A DNA stretch of 64,000 nt from Imbricaverruca yamaguchii (taxonomy: Eukaryota > Arthropoda > Thecostraca > Neoverrucidae), in contig JAOTOL010001321.1 in assembly GCA_034440575.1 (NCBI GenBank), positions 248,001 through 312,000 on the forward strand. The letters run 5' to 3'. A program made the translations under genes and the position numbers. This document shows positions 58,297-64,000 of this stretch, piece by piece. Within the stretch, counting starts at the first letter, position 1; every line of letters begins with the position of its first letter. The notes below the pieces were generated by a model. That model saw only the letters and a list, made by a program, of their open reading frames with translations. It had not been told where the DNA came from and searched no databases.

Positions 58297-58550
58297 GAGT
58301 AGCTGGAGGGTCTCTAAGTTAGCTGGATGGTTTCGAAGTTAGCTGGATGATCTCCAAGTTAGCTAGAGATCTCCAGGTAGCTGGAGGATCTCCAAGGTAG
58401 CTGGAGGATTTTCAGGTTAGCTGGATGATATTTAGGGTAGCTGGAGGGCCTCCAGGGTAGTTGGACGGTCTCAAGGGTTAATGGACTGTCTCAAGGTTTG
58501 TTGGACTGTCACCAGGTTTGCTCGACAGTCTCCTGGGTAGCTGGAGTAAA
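58297..58550. repeat. 20-21-bp minisatellite, about 12 copies (AGCTGGAGGATCTCCAAGGTT)
   Basis: AGCTGGA followed by a GGNTCTC-type core and AAGTT, AGGT or GGGT, repeated about twelve times and decaying to the right. Many units contain GGAG...CTCC, a small self-complementary core. Confidence 0.93.
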
Positions 58551-59139
58551 GCGAATTCGACAAACCTCCGACAAGATCAAAGGTTCCAATCATCGAAGTT
58601 GCATCGAAGCTAACCTAAAACAGCTACAGTTATGTCCAAAAGAAGCTCAGCCATCCTGACATGATTTCCTCTGGAATTGCTAGAACAAAGTACATTGAAT
58701 TCCTGTGTCAAGATCATACACCGCTTGTTTGGAATCGATATTCATAATGCATGATTGCGGCAATACAAAACCTCAATGTTGGTCTTATCTAAACCGCCAA
58801 CATTGTATTTGATATCCACAATCTCAAGCAGCTGTCGATTTGTCTCATAAATTGGTCTTCCCTGTCGGATGTCGTGCCATTATGTAACGTAATCTGATTA
58901 AAATTATTTTAAAGTTGTAAAATAAACGAACTCATCTCGTCAGTTTGTCACCGTGCTTAACCAAAATGATTGGGACAGATTCCCTCGGCACTGACCGTGT
59001 CAAATCTCAGAACTAGCAGTCAGACTCTCAGTCTTCTCATCAACCACTCTATCCCTAGGAAATTTCAGCTCTACCCACGGATTTCTCTCCCGTGCTATCC
59101 ATTGATTTGGCCAGTCACGTCCAGCGAGGACTTGATGAG

Positions 59140-59420
59140 AGGCGCTCGGCGGACCTCGCCGCGTAATGCTGCAGTCTGCCCTGTTCTCACGTTCGCCGTC
59201 AACGCGCTGTGGTTGGCGGTGACGTCATGATGGCGCTCAGCTGAGTCGGCACGTGGAGCTGGCCGTGCCTGTGGCAGCGGTCCGTCGGCGGTGACCTTGA
59301 CGGTGATGATGCCTCTCAAACGGGAGAAAGCCGGTACTGTCGTGCCTGACGCGAAGAAGGCTTTCCGCATGAAAGCCGACGGCTACCTCCGGCTTGCAGC
59401 GCTGCTCGTACGCCGCGATT
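59140..59420 (+). other. GC-rich island with CRE octamer and short open frame
   Basis: TGACGTCA (CREB/ATF-type octamer) lies at about 59220-59227. A plus frame open from about 59231 to the TAG near 59419 reads, from an ATG pair, MMPLKREKAGTVVPDAKKAF then RMKADGYLRLAALLVRRD. Its Lys/Arg-rich content with G/C-ending codons looks exon-like, but 39 codons is too little to name and no splice donor is clear. The minus strand is also open. Confidence 0.25.
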
Positions 59421-59874
59421 AGAACGTGCGCAATGCTGGATTCTCGTTATCCACCGCACTCATTTAGATTCGGCTACATCCGTTTTGATGACGACTGGTG
59501 TTGGCAATTATATAGTCCAAATAGCATCCGTTTCATGTGGAGTGAGCTTTTAGTTAATGCAACAGGCCTCCCGCCGTCGACACATTTCTTAGTAAGTCGC
59601 CAAGTATCAGCAACAATAGGGGTCAATTTAGCATGTAATTCACGTTTGAGGCAGGACGATAATATTGGCTGTGAGGAGGATTTTTCCACGATGCAATCAA
59701 GCCGTTGATGATCAATCTATGCACGATAAGTCAGGGTGTCTGCTACAGATGCTATGAGGCCTACTGTGATTTTTTTTCGGTTTGCCTACATTGGGGCGGC
59801 GTAGCACGGTTTTAATTTAGGGGAAAATGCCATATTGCTTGTGCTAGTGCGAATTGCTGCGACAAGCGTGTGCC

Positions 59875-60743
59875 TTAACCCGTCCCGTCTCGGGGAGGGG
59901 GGGTCTTTAACCGCCCCTCAGGTTTTTCACAGATAGCGGACGAACGGCGCGTGGTAGCGCGCCCAAATTTGTAATACCTTTCCCACATCAATTTGACATG
60001 CTGATTCAAAATTTCTAGGTCAGATCATCTAGGGTCAACGAGTTATTCAACGTCACGTGTGGTCACCTCCAAAAAAGTTCAACCAGTCGTCACGCTTTAA
60101 CGGATGGAGATATTTTAATGAAACTTTCAGCGTTTACTTATCTTTACGGATGCAACAAAACGTACGAGTTGAATTTTTCACTTTTTTTCTCGTTTTTGAC
60201 TACATATAAATTTTGCGTATTTGCCATATTGCAGATCAAACACAGGATTCTGGCTAAAGTAGGGGAGTAAAGTAAAATATTAGGGAAAGTTGACTTCCAA
60301 CAACGTTTTTCGGTCTGCTCTACCGATTGGAAAAGGAAAATTAAAGGAAACTTTAAAACTAAAAATTTTGACATTTCAAAAAAATAATATTTTTATTTTT
60401 GGGGGCCAAAAACAATTATAGCCCTGGTCGATTTCGTTGTCCTTTTCTCATTCCAAATACATTTTGTTTTTTAATATATCCCCCAAAATGAACTCCCCAG
60501 AGTAAAAAACATAATGTAAGTCGTGAAAAGTCGTGAAAATCTTCCCCCCCTGGTGACGCCACTTTTGGGGAATTGTTTTTTCTGAGGGGTGGACCCGGAC
60601 CCTCCTCGTCGAGCGCTTTCCGGTGACACCCCTTTCGTTTTTGTGCGATGCTTAGTTTGGATTTTAGAGGGGGGTCTTCAACCGCCACCCCCGCCCCCCG
60701 AGACGGGGTGTGAGGATTTGACCGGGAAGACGGCGCGGGTTAA
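59875..60743 (-). mobile_element. TTAA-bounded MITE, copy G (complete, reverse orientation)
   Basis: TTAA at 59875-59878 and 60740-60743, with CCCGTCCCGTCTCGGGG at the left and GAGACGGGGTGTGAGGATTT...GCGCGGG at the right. All family landmarks are present in reverse order. With copies C and D it best shows the TTAA target duplication and CCCG...CGGG ends. Non-coding. Confidence 0.88.
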
Positions 60744-62098
60744 TGGACACCCACTTGTGAGCCATTTCCCACTCATTTCCGTCTTTCCTTCGATTGTAGT
60801 AGAGAAGATTGTGGTAGATCAAGACGTATGCACTAGCATACGTATGTACAATTATTGTGATCTACATGCAACTGAACCGCGCATACCGTGGAATAATGAC
60901 TCTTAAGGTCGACCTCATACTTCGGCCTTGAACCGTTAGAAACCAAAGATGAGCTTCCGTGGGTTCTGAGCTGGGTTGCGATACCTAAGGCGTAGTGTAG
61001 GCGTATTTGATCCTACAGGCGCACATGGATCTAGCAAAATGTTCAACAAAGCATTACCTTTTGTGAAGCAATCGATAAGCTGCCTACTTTTCATAGAAAG
61101 CCTAATACGTTAATAGATTTCATCGCTGCAGACATTCCTACCATCGTCTCGATCGTCAATGTCTCGTGTCTAACGGAATTGCGGTCAGGGATTTTGGCGG
61201 AGGACTTGAGAGCCTGAACTCGGCGGTTATGTTTATAAAACTTACCCGGAGCTGTGTTGGGGATCATGGGAGATTTGGCCTCAGGCACATTTGTTGGCGT
61301 GCTTAATCGCCCTACCACAAGAACACAAGTATGTTAAGGTGAAGTTTGTCTAGTTTGGACGGCGATAGCAGAGTTGTGAAGGTATTGAGCTCTGGGTACA
61401 AAAGATCCCGGATTCAACGATCGGATCACTCGGGACATTTTCCGATTCCGCGGCCCACCGCGAAACAGGCTGGAGGCGCCATTCGCCGTGATCGTACATA
61501 AAATGCGTCGAGAACCACCCAATGGACAAACAATGAACAAGCACTCCAAGTCGTAGATAGCAGAACCTGGCATGCAATGAAGGTGTTCCTGAGGGAGCTG
61601 CTCGGCGACAATACATGACCAAGATAAGTGGTGGATGTTTGAGCGAGTATCTGAATTGACGCATTGACACCATGTCGGGTGGGATAGGTGGACACGCCTG
61701 CATGTCCATGTCTTGCAATATTCTGTTCAACGCGCCCACTGTCTGGCCATGTCCCGATCGACATGGAGCACTGTAGATGTTTCTAAACATTACCTTACGA
61801 AGATTACAATCTCTCTCTGAAAAATTGGCACAGCCGCTTACCCAGTGCAGTTTGGTCGCTTGGCTTGTTCTCATTATCATTGTACCTGTGAACTCATTTG
61901 TTTATTTGTAAACGCAATTGCTTATTTCCCTTCATGATTTTCTGTGTATGCTGTTTGTATGTCAGCGTTTTTTAAATGTCATGACATACGTCCGTGTCAG
62001 TAAAATTGTTATGATATTATGTTACATGGAGGCATTACTTTCGACAATAAATGTATGCAGATAGCTGTCGACGTTTGGACAATGAGGTCCCGGCCACT
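60744..62098. other. No recognisable gene
   Basis: A minus frame of 176 codons (61350-61880) overlaps a 112-codon minus frame in another phase. Neither shows a motif I recognise. Confidence 0.45.
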
Positions 62099-62840
62099 AT
62101 GCTTAACACGCTCCCTGGAGGGGGGTGGGGGCGAAATCCGCCCACTCCTCCGGTGTTTCGTAGATAACTCCAGATATTACCGTCCGATATACGTCATGTT
62201 TTGTGTACCTGCTAATAAATGACCGGCGCGTTGTTTAAAGTAAGAAAAATGAAAATATACCGAACAATATTTGAGTTAGAGGTCGCTAAAGTCAAAACAT
62301 TTTACCAGCGCCAGACCACAAATATCGGTGCTGATGCGCTCGCCATTTATTGGCAAAAAGGAAGTGTTCATGGCAAAACTAGCGACTTATTTGATGTACA
62401 TTGTCATGCTACAGTGTTTCAAAGTCATGTCAAGTCACCGAGGTCAGGTCAGGTCAAGTTCATGACAGGTTAACACACACCCTGGAAGAGGGATGGCTAA
62501 ATCCGCCAACCCCTCCGATTTTTCGAACATAATTTCATATTGTACCGGCCGATATACGCCAGTTTCTTGCGTGCCTGCTTAGAAATGACCGGTGCATGGT
62601 TTAAAGCAAGAAAAATGAAAATCGGCCGAAAAGTTGTAAAGTCAGGGGCCGTTAAAGTAAAAACAATTCGCAGCTCCAGACCACAAAAATCTGCATTGAT
62701 GCGCTTCCCGTATATTGGCAAAAGGGAAGTGTTCTTGAAGACACTAGCAGCTTGTTTGTTGCATATTGTTATGATATATAATTTAACTGTCATGTGAGGT
62801 CGCCGATGCCAACTCAGGTCAAGTTCATAACAGGCTAATG
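62099..62840 (+). repeat. Diverged tandem dimer, about 370-bp unit
   Basis: Units start near 62099 and 62470 and share many landmarks in order: CCCTGGAGGGGGGTGG / CCCTGGAAGAGGGATGG, AAATCCGCC, CCTCCG-TTTCG, CCG-CCGATATACG, GAAATGACCGG-GC, TTTAAAG-AAGAAAAATGAAAA, CAGACCACAAA-ATC, TTGGCAAAA-GGAAGTGTTC and AGGTCAAGTTCAT-ACAGG-TAA. The direct order excludes a foldback. It is likely a tandem duplication within a dispersed repeat family. Confidence 0.88.
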
Positions 62841-63006
62841 AAACCAAACTTGGTCAACTGGAATGTGTCATAAATGCGAATAACTGTCATGCGATTGATG
62901 TCACTTTACGTGTTACTCCCTACACATCCAAAAATCTACTGTTTGTCATTGTGTGCGTAAGCATTTCTATACTTTATTCATGTATTTCACTCCTTTCTTT
63001 GCGAAG

Positions 63007-63071
63007 CGGATTGTGCCGAGCAGCCAAACGGAGCAGTCGGGTTGGGAGCCCGGTTCCGATAACTGGAGCAG
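63007..63071 (+). CDS. Candidate internal exon, phase 0 (weak)
   Basis: It is preceded by TTTCACTCCTTTCTTTGCGAAG (pyrimidine-rich, ends AG) and followed by CAG|GTAATG. Phase 0 reads RIVPSSQTEQSGWEPGSDNW then S and a split codon, with no stop, so it could join the 53681-53749 exon (which ends in phase 0), either directly or through others. It is only 65 nt; another frame is open too. I rate it as a lead, not a gene call. Confidence 0.22.
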
Positions 63072-63257
63072 GTAATGACCTGATAAAGTGCTCTTATATA
63101 GGTGACCTAAAGTCAAATGGCGGATCTGACATCTGTATTGGATCATTATTAATGTCCAAAACATCACTAATGCCAATTTTGGAGCATGCAAACACAATCA
63201 TAACTATCCATGACAATGAGAAGCCAAGCCACGCAAAACGAGAACATTTTGATATTT

Positions 63258-63295
63258 TGACCTCATTTGACCTTGGAGATATTGACCTAAGGTCA
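63258..63295 (-). promoter_or_regulatory. AGGTCA half-site cluster: DR4 and ER1
   Basis: TGACCT-CATT-TGACCT (63258-63273) is a perfect DR4 on the minus strand. Ten bases on, TGACCT-A-AGGTCA (63283-63295) is an everted pair with one base between. A third arrangement, AGGTCAGGTCAGGTCAAGTTCA, occurs at about 62441-62462. Binding is inference. Confidence 0.45.
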
Positions 63296-64000
63296 CGAAC
63301 ATTGCACACAATATAGTTCACTATCGTGCCCATCCACCCTACGAATTTCGTTGCTCTAGCCTTCATAGGAGCCGAGATCATAGGGGGAGGGATAGGGGGA
63401 CATCCATGAGGAGAAATTGGAGATTATAGATGGATCAATTATATTCGTATGAGCTATGAGGAAACTGCAATGCATGCTGGACCAGTTTGATTGCTTTAAA
63501 AGGCATCTGATAAATGCGTCACTTGCGAAAGGAATTGTTCGGCAACGACCTACTGGAACTGGTATTTTGATATGTTTTGCAGACGTACGTCACGTTGACG
63601 AACGTAAGCTTTCATATGTTCCTACATCAGTTTCACCAGCTCGTCTACATACTTCGCGAGGATTATTTTCTAAAATTGAAGAATACGTAACTGCATTTTT
63701 ATTCATCGCTGGTTGTTCTTTCTGCCTCCACTGCACAACCAGCTCATGTGTCTCCTTTGATGACGCGGTGTCATCATTTTTAATGTTTATATAGGCCGTG
63801 TTTTGACCTTTCACACCTAATCTGGATTGGACTTAACGTGATCCACCACTGACTCCGATTTGACTCAGACCAGTAACGTGCACACCAGGCCTAACTTGCC
63901 CCCGGACGTCTCCTAAACACGTGACTGACACGTGGTCGAAAGGTAGGCACGATCCCGAATAGTAGCCGACGATATCCGAAGGGTAAGAACATCCGTGTCA

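Overview
This window looks like repeat-rich, gene-poor nuclear DNA from an invertebrate animal. Reasons: degenerate non-LTR retrotransposons of the Jockey/I superfamily, a tRNA-derived SINE, many short DNA-transposon relics bounded by TTAA, long (TA)n and (CA)n microsatellites, many minisatellites, and at least one candidate exon ending in a canonical splice donor behind an Inr+DPE type core promoter. Nothing is bacterial: there are no operons, no ribosome-binding-site-led ORFs and no rRNA or CRISPR. The LINE type and promoter style would suit an arthropod or another marine invertebrate, but the species cannot be fixed from the sequence alone.

Layout. 1-3264: no recognisable gene. 3265-5360: a large degenerate minisatellite of about 21 bp. 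5825-6420: three diverged tandem units of about 195 bp. 8430-11164: an old minus-strand LINE with ORF1 tail, endonuclease and start of RT. 11827-12596: first copy (A) of a TTAA-bounded piggyBac-like MITE family. 13012-13043: a cluster of AGGTCA half-sites. 14694-14736: a perfect 19-bp-arm palindrome. 15919-18955: a better preserved minus-strand LINE (RT, RNase H, C-terminal zinc finger). It abuts an oppositely oriented LINE ORF1 zinc-knuckle fragment (18945-19620). 20310-21355: a GC-rich island running into a 21-bp minisatellite. 22274-22680: a GGGAGA purine tract.

MITE copies B to E lie at 22945, 29955, 34568 and 37946, F (partial) at 51352 and G at 59875. A second LINE ORF1 relic lies at 35480-36720 and is followed by a palindromic tandem array (36790-37245). 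GC-rich islands recur at 39.4, 42, 45.7, 51.8-53.7, 57.4 and 59.2 kb. A tRNA-Leu-like SINE sits at 43231-43395. A reverse-oriented relative of the first 21-bp minisatellite fills 49225-50942. A variable tandem array of roughly 115-120 bp (52735-53460) lies directly upstream of the best host-gene candidate: a core promoter (53535-53569) and a first coding exon encoding a signal peptide (53681-53749), ending at a GTGAGA donor. The rest to 64 kb could be its first intron. The last 2 kb hold a diverged 370-bp dimer and a candidate 65-nt exon in compatible phase.

There is no gene cluster acting together. The coherent themes are (i) one MITE family that appears to have carried direct-repeat AGGTCA (DR4) motifs to several places, (ii) repeated appearance of a 21-bp minisatellite period in unrelated sequences, and (iii) LINE debris whose geometry suggests a 5' inversion. 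All protein calls come from reading the translations by eye; no database search was run.
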